A DNA stretch of 64,000 nucleotides from Fuerstiella sp. (GTDB lineage Bacteria; Planctomycetota; Planctomycetia; Planctomycetales; Planctomycetaceae). This document shows positions 47,854-57,560 of this stretch, piece by piece. Within the stretch, counting starts at the first letter, position 1; every line of letters starts with the position of its first letter. Location of the stretch: assembly GCA_029941865.1 (NCBI GenBank), contig JAPYTO010000007.1, positions 1 to 64,000 on the forward strand. The letters are read 5' to 3'. The position numbers and the translations under genes are program-made. The notes beneath the pieces were generated by a model. The model saw only the letters and a list, made by a program, of their open reading frames with translations. It did not search any database and was not told where the DNA came from.

Positions 47854-49542
47854 CTAATTTGACAGACCCGCAGCAGCCCGGATTTGTTCGATTTCAGTCT
47901 GACGTTCGGTTCGTTTTTCGTCGGTAAAGAACGTGCCGATCGATTCGCCAAGTTTTTGACACAATTTGTCGATGCGAATTGAGCCCATGCGACGTCTCTC
48001 GGCTTCCTGGACGGCAGGAATGTGGATGTTGCTGATGGCCTCCAGAAACCAGGTCTTCGCGGGTACTTCCTGGTACTGGTCAAGTAGCCGCTTGACGGCC
48101 TGTGCATCGTTTGCCTGGGCCGCCTTGCGGGCACGCGCAAGCAGAACTCCCTGCATGGCAATCGAATCGATCAGCTTGTCCTGCAGCAGCTGCAATTCCC
48201 CTTCGACGCCCAGACGAATGGAATCGTCGGGCAATGCCACAACATCGTACGGCAGCAGTCCCGGAGCATAGGGAACGCGCGCCAGCAGTGACGCTCCGCT
48301 GTAGACGCGAATCCAGAAGGTCGGATGATTCTCACGGGTTTCAATCACCACTTCGCCATTGCGGTCACTGACGAGGTGCGTTTGTGGTCCGTCTTCTTCA
48401 TCCTTCCAACCCAGTTGATAAGCAATCGACAGGCGGTGCGAAATCAGCGGCTTGTCCGGGCGTGGCTGCAGAACCAGCCGAACTCGACTTTTGTCGGTGG
48501 TCGGTCGCTGTCGAAGGGCCAGATGCTGCAGGCGTCGGCCTTTGCCACCGAACAGAGAGAACCTCATGTGCGTCGCATAGTAGCCCGTGATCAGTCCGCG
48601 CGCAACATCACGGTCGACTGACATGGTTCGGATGTAGGACAACGGCAGAGCCTTGAGCTGTTGCAGCTTCTTAGGATTCCTTCGTTCCATCGATCGAACA
48701 AAGGGGCGAAGAACGTCTCCTTCTCTCACCTGATCAGCCGACGAATCCGGCGGTATAATTTCTCCCGCCTGAGCCTGCAATTCCATCAGGCTACGTCCCT
48801 CTTCATCATCAAACTGACGAACATACAACAGGACCGGACGAAAGGAATCTCTCATCACACGAGCGGCAACGGTACCAATTGACCGTGGATCCAGAGTTCG
48901 TTCGGAATACACGGGCGTCAATTCATGGATCCGAGGATCGTATTCGCGGCAGCTGATATCGAAGGATCGACCAGAGGATTCAACGGTCAGCACGAACGCC
49001 TTGTCGTACAGTTCTTCGGGATAACGATCGAAGACGTCAGACAACTGCAGACGTTCCAGCCGTTGGCGCTGCCCTGGTATCAGCCACTCGTTGATTTCGA
49101 CCGTTGTCGTCCACATACGGCCATACATTCGAGCGACGGCAGTTTCGACGCCACCAACAAGTTGCTCGCGAGTAACGTCGCTGGTCGCGGAATTACTGTC
49201 AAAGGCTATCGAAATGTGGACACGATACGGACGGCTGGCAAACGGAATTTCCACTTCCGGTTCGTCGGCAGCATCCACCGCAGAATCAGTCTTTCCAGTG
49301 TCGTCGGTTTTCCCGGCTTCTGGCGGAGGAGCCTGACCATCTGAGGCAGAGGGCGACGAGTCCGCCGATTCTGTCTCCACGGACGGAGGTACCTGCGTTG
49401 GTGCCTCGGCCGTTTCATCTTTTTCCGCAGATTGCTGCGCGGCCGACAGCATCAGCGGCGACGTCGGCAGACCGGGCAGAAAAAAGACTGCGGAAACGCA
49501 GGCCAGCGTGTTTAGGAACAGAAAACCTGTTTGCTTTCTCAT
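47854..49542 (-). CDS. Exported protein of unknown function, last gene of the Exb-kinase cluster
   Basis: The ATG at 49542 overlaps the upstream stop as ATGA, so I chose it over the ORF start at 49557 (562 aa). A signal peptide (FLFLNTLACVSAVFFLPGLP) precedes a Glu/Ser/Pro/Asp-rich linker of about 70 residues, then a soluble region beginning PFASRPYRVHISIAFDSN. Later parts look beta-rich (SRVRLVLQPRPDKPLISHRL, THLVSDRNGEVVIETREN, a carboxypeptidase-regulatory-like strand pattern) and helical near the C-terminus. I do not recognise a family. Translational coupling to the TPR-binding-protein gene suggests a shared periplasmic task. Confidence 0.75.
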   Translation of the reverse strand: MRKQTGFLFLNTLACVSAVFFLPGLPTSPLMLSAAQQSAEKDETAEAPTQVPPSVETESADSSPSASDGQAPPPEAGKTDDTGKTDSAVDAADEPEVEIPFASRPYRVHISIAFDSNSATSDVTREQLVGGVETAVARMYGRMWTTTVEINEWLIPGQRQRLERLQLSDVFDRYPEELYDKAFVLTVESSGRSFDISCREYDPRIHELTPVYSERTLDPRSIGTVAARVMRDSFRPVLLYVRQFDDEEGRSLMELQAQAGEIIPPDSSADQVREGDVLRPFVRSMERRNPKKLQQLKALPLSYIRTMSVDRDVARGLITGYYATHMRFSLFGGKGRRLQHLALRQRPTTDKSRVRLVLQPRPDKPLISHRLSIAYQLGWKDEEDGPQTHLVSDRNGEVVIETRENHPTFWIRVYSGASLLARVPYAPGLLPYDVVALPDDSIRLGVEGELQLLQDKLIDSIAMQGVLLARARKAAQANDAQAVKRLLDQYQEVPAKTWFLEAISNIHIPAVQEAERRRMGSIRIDKLCQKLGESIGTFFTDEKRTERQTEIEQIRAAAGLSN

Positions 49543-52142
49543 GGCTTCACCAACCAACGCTCAACCCCGTGGTAAACACTCAACGGTCGCCCTTCAAATC
49601 CGGAGACGTTGTTTTGAAAAGCCATAAAATCGTCCAGCTCCCACAACGGAATCAGGAATGCCTGAGCAATCATGTGACGGTGGATCAAAAACAGTTTCCG
49701 CTGCGCGTCGGCAAAGCTGCTGGCGTAGTCCAGATTGATCAGTTCCTGACGCATCCAGTCCGGATAGGCAGACAGTCGATCGACGTCAAGCTGATCGTCG
49801 GACAGCAACACCGACCAGAGATCCAGCAACGGTTCCATCATCCTGACGCGCCGATACATCAGATCCCAGCCGTCGGAAGCCAGCTGTTCGCCTTCCTGAT
49901 CGGCAGGAATCAGCTCCACATCAAAGCCCAGTGCTGTCCACCTGTCAACGATCTTCTCAGCGGCCAGCATGGCCAATTCGTCCGGATCGCACAACATTCG
50001 CAACGTGGGCAGCTTAATATGCTGAACGGCAGCGGCGATCTGTTTGGCATGATCACGGCGATACACCACTTCATCCCATTCGTCTTTCGCCTGCAGCACC
50101 TTCTGTTTTGCGTCGGCGACGAATTTCTGCTTGTCAGGAATACGAAGTTGTTCCAGTGCGGCCAGACGCAGCACATAGGCCAGGTAGTGATCGTAGATCG
50201 GAGGCTCTACCAGAGGACTGTTGGCGTAACTGCCAGTGTGCCACGGTGCGCTGGTGATACGACCGTACTTCATTTCGGGGTCCCGCAGTATCACTTTCTT
50301 CAGCAGGTTTTCGCGATCCACTGACACCGAAAGTGCTCGCCGCAACTGCGCATTTTTGACAGCCGAAGACAGTGGATTGAAAACGATCACGTGGTTTTGC
50401 GGAATCGCATACTGCTGAACATAGGCACGTCCGGATTCTTTGAAGATATCAATTTCCCACGGCATCAAGTGAGGCAACACGTCGACCTGACCACGAAGAA
50501 ATGCCTGGATCTCAGAATGACGGTCACCGAATTTGATCTCATCAACATCTGATACGTGGTATTGGCGGTCGCTTAAGCCATCGGGTTCGGGAATGATTCG
50601 GCGATATTTCCGATGGTTTTCATCCTGCTCCACCAGAGCGAATCTGGTGGACAGAGTCTGCCGGTCTGCGTCCTTCGGTGCCGGCTGCTGGTCCTCAGGA
50701 ATCCCCATCACCGGAAATCGAAACAGCGCCTCCAGACTCAGCGGCACCCGGTGAAATTGAATCTGAAGTTGAGTCGGCGAACGCACCGAAAACTCACTGA
50801 CAAATGACGCCAGACGCGGGTTGAATGTACTCAGTGAAGGGTCCAGCTGGCCACTGAGTGCCTCGGCGATCTGATTTGCGCTGAGAATCGGCTGTGTCTG
50901 CCAGTAGGGCCGCGTCGACTTCAGCGTAAACAGGACCTCTCGACCAAGATCCTGCGGATCCCACTCATCAAAGAACGCTGATTCGAAATAGGTGAGTTCG
51001 TCGGCGCTGGAGGGTGCAAACAGTGAGACGGTGGTCAGTTCACGATCTCTTTCATTCGCTTCCAGCGGAATGGGTGAAACGATGTCCGTCCGGGAAAAGT
51101 CGCGTACGGCGACTCGCAGCGTCTGATGTCGGAAGACGTATTTATTGTAGGCGGCCCGCACGTTCCCGGCGGTCGGCCAGGTCACATGCTGAGAATCAGC
51201 GGCCTGACGCCGCAGGGTTGTGGGCCAGATTCTGTTGGCGATCGCGGCGACTGCGGCGGCCTCTGCGTGTCGGCCGGCCTGAGAGTGCTGTTCGGCCTGC
51301 GCGAACACGTCAGCAACCATGTTCTGCAACTGGCCCTTCCATTCGGAGATGACAGGATGCTCCGGAAAGTGTTTCGCCAGTCTGTTCAGAAAATAGCGAG
51401 CCAGATCGTAATCCTTGTCGTCGACTGCCGATTGTACGGACGTGCGGATGGTCTTGCCGAACATGGCTGCCAGCTGTGGACTGCTGATGTCACGCATCGC
51501 CAATTCATCCAGCAGCGCCATCGCCGCATAGGCATTGCCGTCCTGGAAATTGATTTCGGCTTCTCTGATCAACAACCTGGCGAATTGCGGATTGGCTTCT
51601 TTCCAGCCCGGGGCCATCCGCTCGACTTCCATCAACAGTTCATAGGCCTGACTGATTTTACCGCGGTCGACCAGTGCACCAGCTTCGCGCAGCATCATGT
51701 CTTCGAACGATATGACGCGTTCTACCTGGCTGACGGGCAGCTGATAATCCACCGAGTTGTCGTTGGGCAGATTGACCTCAAGTAGTCTTAGCCGCTTCTT
51801 TCGTTCCACGATTTCGGCCCGCTCTGCCGCATTGGCGCCCCTGGTCTGCTCCAGTTGCGCCAGTTCGTCAGCCATCTTTTGCAGTGTGTCGGGACGAGGA
51901 TAAAGTGGCTGACAGACAATGACGGACTGGTTCTTCAGGACCACCCAGTCGAACGGATCGGCCTTCAGAAGTTCTTCCACAGAGGGCCAGACCATGTCTT
52001 CCAGCTGCGGCAGTTCGTCCTGTGCGCACGACGTCGGAAGGACCAGAACATTGGCGCAAAGACACAGGACCGCAGCGATGAGAATGCCGCTGCCCGTCAG
52101 TCCGGAACCAGGGTGGATTTTGGTGCAGCTATTCAAGGACAT
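49539..52142 (-). CDS. TPR domain fused to family-5 extracellular solute-binding protein
   Basis: Start set at ATG 52142 (MSLNSCTKIHPG, then a hydrophobic export segment), overlapping the upstream stop by 14 nt; about 867 aa. The first ~300 mature residues are helical with TPR character (GKISQAYELLMEVERMAPGWKEANPQ, YDLARYFLNRLAKHFPEH). The second half is a family-5 oligopeptide/nickel-type binding protein: AIPQNHVIVFNPLSSAVKNAQLRRALSVSVDRENLLKKVI is a typical core. No ABC permease or ATPase is encoded nearby, so it is an orphan binding protein, perhaps a sensor or scaffold for the Exb-kinase cluster rather than a transporter part. Confidence 0.82.
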   Translation of the reverse strand: MSLNSCTKIHPGSGLTGSGILIAAVLCLCANVLVLPTSCAQDELPQLEDMVWPSVEELLKADPFDWVVLKNQSVIVCQPLYPRPDTLQKMADELAQLEQTRGANAAERAEIVERKKRLRLLEVNLPNDNSVDYQLPVSQVERVISFEDMMLREAGALVDRGKISQAYELLMEVERMAPGWKEANPQFARLLIREAEINFQDGNAYAAMALLDELAMRDISSPQLAAMFGKTIRTSVQSAVDDKDYDLARYFLNRLAKHFPEHPVISEWKGQLQNMVADVFAQAEQHSQAGRHAEAAAVAAIANRIWPTTLRRQAADSQHVTWPTAGNVRAAYNKYVFRHQTLRVAVRDFSRTDIVSPIPLEANERDRELTTVSLFAPSSADELTYFESAFFDEWDPQDLGREVLFTLKSTRPYWQTQPILSANQIAEALSGQLDPSLSTFNPRLASFVSEFSVRSPTQLQIQFHRVPLSLEALFRFPVMGIPEDQQPAPKDADRQTLSTRFALVEQDENHRKYRRIIPEPDGLSDRQYHVSDVDEIKFGDRHSEIQAFLRGQVDVLPHLMPWEIDIFKESGRAYVQQYAIPQNHVIVFNPLSSAVKNAQLRRALSVSVDRENLLKKVILRDPEMKYGRITSAPWHTGSYANSPLVEPPIYDHYLAYVLRLAALEQLRIPDKQKFVADAKQKVLQAKDEWDEVVYRRDHAKQIAAAVQHIKLPTLRMLCDPDELAMLAAEKIVDRWTALGFDVELIPADQEGEQLASDGWDLMYRRVRMMEPLLDLWSVLLSDDQLDVDRLSAYPDWMRQELINLDYASSFADAQRKLFLIHRHMIAQAFLIPLWELDDFMAFQNNVSGFEGRPLSVYHGVERWLVKP

Positions 52143-55100
52143 CTTCCACACTATAAAGACTGCCATCGACTCCAATGACGACCAATGAATTGCCAACTTT
52201 AACAGGTCCTCTTTGCGCTTCCTGACCGAGTATGATGCTCTTTCCGGTATCGTTGCCTTCTGCATCAAGTACGATCACCTTTCCGCTGGAAAGACATGCC
52301 ACAAACCCGCCACCATCAACGGCGACGGGTTGGCCTGTCAGAAACGTGCCGTTCAGGGGAACGGTCACTGATTCCTGCAGCGAGCCGCCGCGTGAAAACA
52401 CCTTCAATTCACGGCGCGCGACTTCTACAAAGATCCGATCTCCCGAAATATACGGCGATCTCATGGCAACTCCACCGAGTTCATGTTCATCCAGAACTTC
52501 CAGCGTTGCCGTAGACATTCTCAGGAGTTTGCCGTCGGACGTCACGACAGCCAGCAGATCACCCGCTGCTGCAGGTGTCAGTTCGATCGGATGTTCCATG
52601 CGTGTCCGGCTGACTTCGAACAGATGCCGTTTTCCACTTGTCCGATACTCGACCCGAATCAGTTCGTTGTCGGAGTTGATGGCCAGCACCTGAGTTTCGT
52701 TAAGAGCCACGAGTGATTTCCAGGACGCCTGTTGATTCTCGCCCTGCGTCTGAGCCGCTCGATAATCCGTCACTCGGCCTGCACGAGACGCTGTAAAATG
52801 CAGGCCACCAGGAAACGCGACAACCACGCCATCAGCAAGTGATACCGGCGGAACTTCCGGTACACCTGGCAACGGCCATTTCCGCTCAAGCTGTCCATTC
52901 GTCGTAAATGTCCACATGCCTGGCTCTTCGCCGCCACAATAGGCAGCCAGTCGACCATCCTCGAATGTTACGCCACCGATGGCGTCGCTCAGACCGTCCG
53001 GTACGCGGTATTCGCTGAGGTTGTCGATGACAAAGCCACCCTTCTTGATTGTCTGCAGGGGAACTCGGAAAACTCGACCAAAATCAGCGACGGCCAGCAG
53101 GGATTCGTTGTTAGCGGCAGGACCGGCTGATACGACATTGGTGCCGATGACCGTGCGCCACTGATCTTTCATCTCCTGGGGCTCAACCCTGGTGAAGAAG
53201 ATGGACGACGAATAGGGTTCATTAGTCGTCACAAAGAAGTTCTGATCGGACATCTGGATCGGCTGCAGATGCAGTCCTTTTGCCACAGAGTCGGATAGAA
53301 GTTCCAGAGTATTGGTCCGGACCTGAAACTTTCGTAATGCTGTGCTGGCCATCCACAACTGACCACCCGGTCCGGCCAGCAGATAAATGGGTGCCGTGGC
53401 CGCGTCTTCAAGTTGATTCGCACCAACCTTCGCCAGATGATCGGCATCGGGTTCATCGTTGACCCGGAACGCCGTCACCCGCTGAGGTGTCGAGGGGACG
53501 TACAGTTCACGTCCTCTGAGCAGCAAACTATCTCTAACCTGGCCGTCAACAGTCTCCGATGCGAGCACGGTCACGTTGCCACTGCCCGGATCGACGGTCA
53601 GAACTCTCAGCCTGGCCTTTTCGGCGGAATCGTTGTCGGCCAGCAACATCATCTTACCCACCGTCAGAATCGGGGCTTCGACACTGCCGAGACGGTGTTC
53701 CACATACGACACCGCCACACATTCCAACGGACTGATGGTCAACGTATAAACGAGCGACTGGTCACCCGCGACCACCATATACTTTTCGTCGCGTGTCACA
53801 GCCGGCGGTCCGACCACGGGTTGATTGAAGACGACACGCGAAATCGCTTTACCCGAATCTACGGAAATCTTCCACAGTTCTCCGCTTTCCGTCGTCAGGT
53901 AAATCTGCTGCTGAAATATGAACGGCGGTCCGGAGGGCAGTGACGGAATTAGCTGACGCCACAACAAATCACCACTCTTCTGTGACAGCAGAAGAAGTTC
54001 ATTTGTGTCGGTGTGATAAATCAACAGCGACGGCTCTGACGCATCGACAGCAATCGGAGCGAACGGCGCGTCTCTGCCAACCGCACGTTTCCAGACAGGC
54101 TCTCCGGTTTCGGAGTCAATTCCGTAACAGCTGCCAACACCTACCGCGAAGACCAGCTTGTTCTGCGAGACCTGGTCAACGGTCACCTGGGTGCGCAGTG
54201 TCAACGATGCCGAGACCCGGTCGGACGACGAGAAATCTTCGGTCACGGCCGGCGTATTCAGATCTTCCCGTTTCGTCAGAGCCTTCTCTCGCTCCATAAT
54301 CGTGGTCAGAATCTTTGCCACATCAGCATCGTCGCTCAGCACTTCATATTCGTCGATCAGAGCCTGACGAGACTCAAGAGCCGCCAGAGTGTCGTCGGCC
54401 TTCAGATGGCCATTAATTTCTGCCAAAGCCCCGTCCAGAACTTCAGCTTTACGAATCGCAGCTTCCGCCTTGCGATGAAGTGCCCGAATCTCGTCTTCAA
54501 GCGACCGTGGCAGACCATCAGCGCCGGCAAACTGATCCATGATGTCTTTGGCAGCGATGCTGTCTTCCAGTGGCGGCATGGACGGTTTCAGTTTCTTCGG
54601 GATGTCGCCGTCTGCCACTTCTGCACCGAGTCGCACGATGCGCTCCGCATAGCGCTGGACGTCAGCGCGTTCGTCCTGGAAGCCTTCAAGGTCACGGCAG
54701 ACGCGTATGAAGTCATTCAACTGCTTCAGGGCCTCAGAAACTCCATCAGCGCTGATACTGGTACCTCTGATAATCTCCAGCACTTTCGTCTTGTGATAGA
54801 GAATGCGGGCCTGCACCGCATAGTCGCCGTCCGGGTAGGTCTGCAGAAAGCCCACCAGCCGGCTCTTCGCTTCCGGATAGCTTTGTTCCTCGAACTTCCC
54901 TTTTGCGGTCGTAAAAGCATTCTCTTCGCTTTTACTCAGAATCATGATAAAGAACACGAGGCCGAGCAGCGTGAGAGCAATAATGCTGCCCGCCATGAGC
55001 ATCACGAACGGCGATTTCTTGACGTCTCTTTCGCCGGGCCGGGCCGCACCGCCGGACAGCTTATCACTGAACTCTGACAGCCTGCCACGGCGAAGCTGAC

Positions 55101-55296
55101 GACGACCCTTCTCGATTGTCGCGTCGCCGCCGTCCTCTCCTGTTTCGTTATCTTCGTCAACGTCACCGTCAGCGTCGAGTTCATCGACCTCTTCGATGTC
55201 GTCGTCATCAATTTCGTCGTAATCTTCCGTCGGCACGTTGGCACCCAACTTTTTTTGAGGGACGTCTTGTATGAAAATGCGGCAGGCTTCCATCAA
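52129..55296 (-). CDS. Membrane-anchored PQQ-type beta-propeller protein with acidic N-terminus
   Basis: 1055 aa. Residues about 20-60 are extremely acidic (runs of Asp/Glu), then a basic stretch and one membrane segment (about 97-120, VMLMAGSIIALTLLGLVFFIMIL). A helical region with TPR-like repeats follows (YPEAKSRLVGFLQTYPDGDYAVQARILYH). From about 340 onward, PQQ/quinoprotein-like propeller strands appear (GVGSCYGIDSETGEPVWKRAVGRDAPFAPI; LLLLSQKSGDLLWRQLIPS). The N-terminus would be cytoplasmic and the propeller periplasmic. It resembles BamB-like scaffold propellers rather than an enzyme. The gene lies 32 nt after the kinase-ExbD fusion gene and overlaps the next one. Confidence 0.8.
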   Translation of the reverse strand: MMEACRIFIQDVPQKKLGANVPTEDYDEIDDDDIEEVDELDADGDVDEDNETGEDGGDATIEKGRRQLRRGRLSEFSDKLSGGAARPGERDVKKSPFVMLMAGSIIALTLLGLVFFIMILSKSEENAFTTAKGKFEEQSYPEAKSRLVGFLQTYPDGDYAVQARILYHKTKVLEIIRGTSISADGVSEALKQLNDFIRVCRDLEGFQDERADVQRYAERIVRLGAEVADGDIPKKLKPSMPPLEDSIAAKDIMDQFAGADGLPRSLEDEIRALHRKAEAAIRKAEVLDGALAEINGHLKADDTLAALESRQALIDEYEVLSDDADVAKILTTIMEREKALTKREDLNTPAVTEDFSSSDRVSASLTLRTQVTVDQVSQNKLVFAVGVGSCYGIDSETGEPVWKRAVGRDAPFAPIAVDASEPSLLIYHTDTNELLLLSQKSGDLLWRQLIPSLPSGPPFIFQQQIYLTTESGELWKISVDSGKAISRVVFNQPVVGPPAVTRDEKYMVVAGDQSLVYTLTISPLECVAVSYVEHRLGSVEAPILTVGKMMLLADNDSAEKARLRVLTVDPGSGNVTVLASETVDGQVRDSLLLRGRELYVPSTPQRVTAFRVNDEPDADHLAKVGANQLEDAATAPIYLLAGPGGQLWMASTALRKFQVRTNTLELLSDSVAKGLHLQPIQMSDQNFFVTTNEPYSSSIFFTRVEPQEMKDQWRTVIGTNVVSAGPAANNESLLAVADFGRVFRVPLQTIKKGGFVIDNLSEYRVPDGLSDAIGGVTFEDGRLAAYCGGEEPGMWTFTTNGQLERKWPLPGVPEVPPVSLADGVVVAFPGGLHFTASRAGRVTDYRAAQTQGENQQASWKSLVALNETQVLAINSDNELIRVEYRTSGKRHLFEVSRTRMEHPIELTPAAAGDLLAVVTSDGKLLRMSTATLEVLDEHELGGVAMRSPYISGDRIFVEVARRELKVFSRGGSLQESVTVPLNGTFLTGQPVAVDGGGFVACLSSGKVIVLDAEGNDTGKSIILGQEAQRGPVKVGNSLVVIGVDGSLYSVEDVLE

Positions 55297-55328
55297 ACCG
55301 CTGCTTGCGTTCCACTAACCCGGAACGT

Positions 55329-56960
55329 TCAATCAACCTCTTTGATCATGGAATTGATTTTTGTAAAACCGGCCTGGGCCGCAGCATCTGCGACCAGAAT
55401 CCTTTTTTCGTGAGTCGATTCGGGATCAATTAACAGCTTAAGTTCCACGGCGTCGGCAGCCGCTCTTGACGTCTCTAACAGACCGACAATTTCCTTAAAC
55501 GACTCACCCGGCAAATCATCAATGTAGATTCTGTTTTCTGCATCAATGATGGCTTCCACGGCCGAACTCTCCATCTCCGGAACACTCACCGAAGATACGG
55601 CATCAGACTGCGCCGGCGGTACGTCAATCTTCTTCTGCAGAGTGAATGATGCGGTAATCATGAAGAAGATCAGCAGCAGAAACGTGACATCAACCATCGG
55701 GGTGAGGTCCATTTCTTCAAAGTCAGGCTCCGGCCTGCCCAACCCAACATCTTCCTCATCCTCTTCTTCCCATGATGGTAGACTGACTCGGACAATCGTA
55801 TTGACTTTGGTTTTTTCGGCCTGGGGAGCCACCCGTTTCTTCGTAACTTTGGGGCGGCCCGGCACGGGGGCTTCGTCGTCAAGCTCCTCAATATCGTCGT
55901 CGTCTTCCGACAGTGTCTCCGCGACCTCGTACGAATCGTCTTCGACTCCAAATTCAACATCAAGTTCAGCCGGATCGACCTGTTGTTTCTTGCGAGAGCC
56001 CTCTTTAGAGCCAGCGGCAGCACTGGGCGCAGTGGCCTTGTCGCCTTTGGCCTTCTGGGCGACGCGATCCAATTCATCAAGGATCGGCAGTTTGACAAGA
56101 TCGAGCGATTTACCCTGTCGATAGGCCGTGATCAGAAGCTTCAGATCCGTCGACACATCGGCAGCCGAGGCATACCGCAGATTACGACGTTTGGCCATCA
56201 TGCGGTGTACCATCCGACAGATGACATCAGGCAGTTTGGGATTCTGTTCCTTCAGCGGTGGTGGTGTCGTGTTCAAATGCTGAACGGCAATCCCCATGGC
56301 CGTAGACCCGGCGAATGGTGTCTTGCCGCACAACAGCTGGTAGCACGTCACGCCCAAAGAATAGACGTCGGAACTCGGGTCGAGTTCCTTACCGTTGACC
56401 TGTTCCGGACTCATGTACAGAGGCGTTCCCAGCGTCATTCCTTCGCGGGTGATTCCGCCACCGTCGGGATTGTCGTGCAGTTGAGCCAGACCAAAGTCGG
56501 CAACTTTGACTTCGCCCTTTTTGGTCACCAGAATATTTTCCGGCTTGATATCGCGATGAACGATTCCTGCCTGCCCGGAAGCTTTCAGAGCCGATGTGAC
56601 CTGACGGATGACGTGCAGACACGAACCCAGATCCGGCGTGGCCTTCGATTTAAGAATGCTGGCGAGGTCTCTACCCTTCACAAATTCCTGTGCGATGAAG
56701 TGATACCCCTCTTCATCGCCAATTGTGTAGACCTGCACGATATTCGGATGATTCAAGCCGGCCGCCATCATGGCTTCCTGCTTAAAGCGAGCCAGCATCA
56801 CTTCACCGGACGTTGCCATCAAGGCGGGTTTCATGACCTTCACGGCGACGTGCCGCTGCAGTGAAGTCTGTTCCGCAAGGTAGACGTCGGCCATGCCACC
56901 GCTGCCGAGATGTCTCAGCAGGTGGAATTCCCCAAGCTTTTTATCTACCAGATCCGCCAT
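55329..56960 (-). CDS. Ser/Thr protein kinase fused to ExbD/TolR domain
   Basis: 543 aa in one uninterrupted frame. Residues 1-283 are a Hanks-type kinase: GSGGMADVYLA loop, Lys41 in HVAVKVMK, HRDIKPEN (Asp137), DFG 155-157, SPEQ. Residues 284-412 are a low-complexity acidic/Lys linker. Residues 413-543 match ExbD/TolR: MDLTPMVDVTFLLLIFFMITASF with the conserved in-membrane Asp (D424), then a periplasmic beta/alpha domain (EAIIDAENRIYIDDLPGE; ILVADAAAQAGFTKINSMIKEVD). ExbD has a cytoplasmic N-terminus, so the kinase would face the cytoplasm and be tethered to the motor. A stand-alone exbD is encoded just upstream in the same operon, 24 nt away. Confidence 0.92.
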   Translation of the reverse strand: MADLVDKKLGEFHLLRHLGSGGMADVYLAEQTSLQRHVAVKVMKPALMATSGEVMLARFKQEAMMAAGLNHPNIVQVYTIGDEEGYHFIAQEFVKGRDLASILKSKATPDLGSCLHVIRQVTSALKASGQAGIVHRDIKPENILVTKKGEVKVADFGLAQLHDNPDGGGITREGMTLGTPLYMSPEQVNGKELDPSSDVYSLGVTCYQLLCGKTPFAGSTAMGIAVQHLNTTPPPLKEQNPKLPDVICRMVHRMMAKRRNLRYASAADVSTDLKLLITAYRQGKSLDLVKLPILDELDRVAQKAKGDKATAPSAAAGSKEGSRKKQQVDPAELDVEFGVEDDSYEVAETLSEDDDDIEELDDEAPVPGRPKVTKKRVAPQAEKTKVNTIVRVSLPSWEEEDEEDVGLGRPEPDFEEMDLTPMVDVTFLLLIFFMITASFTLQKKIDVPPAQSDAVSSVSVPEMESSAVEAIIDAENRIYIDDLPGESFKEIVGLLETSRAAADAVELKLLIDPESTHEKRILVADAAAQAGFTKINSMIKEVD

Positions 56961-56984
56961 TATTCGATTTCAGCCGTGTGCCCG

Positions 56985-57455
56985 TTAGCGCCGGTCGGTG
57001 ACCGCAAAGTTCATCTGAATTTCTGTTTCCGTTTCCGCGGCCACTTCGCCGATCACCTGTTCGACTTCGCCGACAAACCCGGACTTCACGTCGCGTTCTG
57101 CATAAATCATGATTTTAATCATCTCATCCAACGCTGCTCGCTGAGTCAATTCGGCTTTGATCTGATCCAGAGATGCGGGCTCACCATCCAGCACAATTTC
57201 CCCCTCAGACCCCGACGAAGCCGGTGCCTTGATTGTCAGTTCAACATGTCCAGCGACGGTCGCATTGGTTCCCGATGTCGCCGGCGGGATGTCTCTGTCC
57301 GGTGTGCCCTGCATGGTCGAGGTGACCATGAAGAAAATCAGAAGCAGAAACACGACGTCGATCATGGGAGTGATGTCCATCTCGGCTTCGTCTTTTTTCT
57401 TCTTCTTTCCAAACGCGGCGTCGTCAAACACGCTGAATCCCCCCGAGTCGCACAC
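56985..57455 (-). CDS. exbD: ExbD/TolR biopolymer transport protein
   Basis: 156 aa from GTG 57455; a GTG eight codons later has GGGGGGA 6 nt upstream and may be the true start. A Lys-rich cytoplasmic stretch (GKKKKKDEAE) leads into MDITPMIDVVFLLLIFFMVTSTM, the single membrane segment with the conserved Asp (D33). The periplasmic part (VELTIKAPASSGSEGEIVLDGEPASLDQI) ends at TDRR. With ExbB it would form a proton-driven stator. It lies about 105 nt after exbB. Confidence 0.92.
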   Translation of the reverse strand: MCDSGGFSVFDDAAFGKKKKKDEAEMDITPMIDVVFLLLIFFMVTSTMQGTPDRDIPPATSGTNATVAGHVELTIKAPASSGSEGEIVLDGEPASLDQIKAELTQRAALDEMIKIMIYAERDVKSGFVGEVEQVIGEVAAETETEIQMNFAVTDRR

Positions 57456-57560
57456 TGTGGTCTGAACGTACGCCTGCCACGCCTGAAAATGAAATCTCCG
57501 GCAGCAAATTCGCTCGTGGCCGTGCCCACTTCACGGGGCAAGCCTGGTTCTGCCAGGACC

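Noticed and set aside
55983-56864. 293-codon plus-strand ORF antisense to the kinase-ExbD gene
   Set aside because: Kinase motifs on the minus strand explain the coding signal; the plus-strand translation is His/Gln-rich without motifs.
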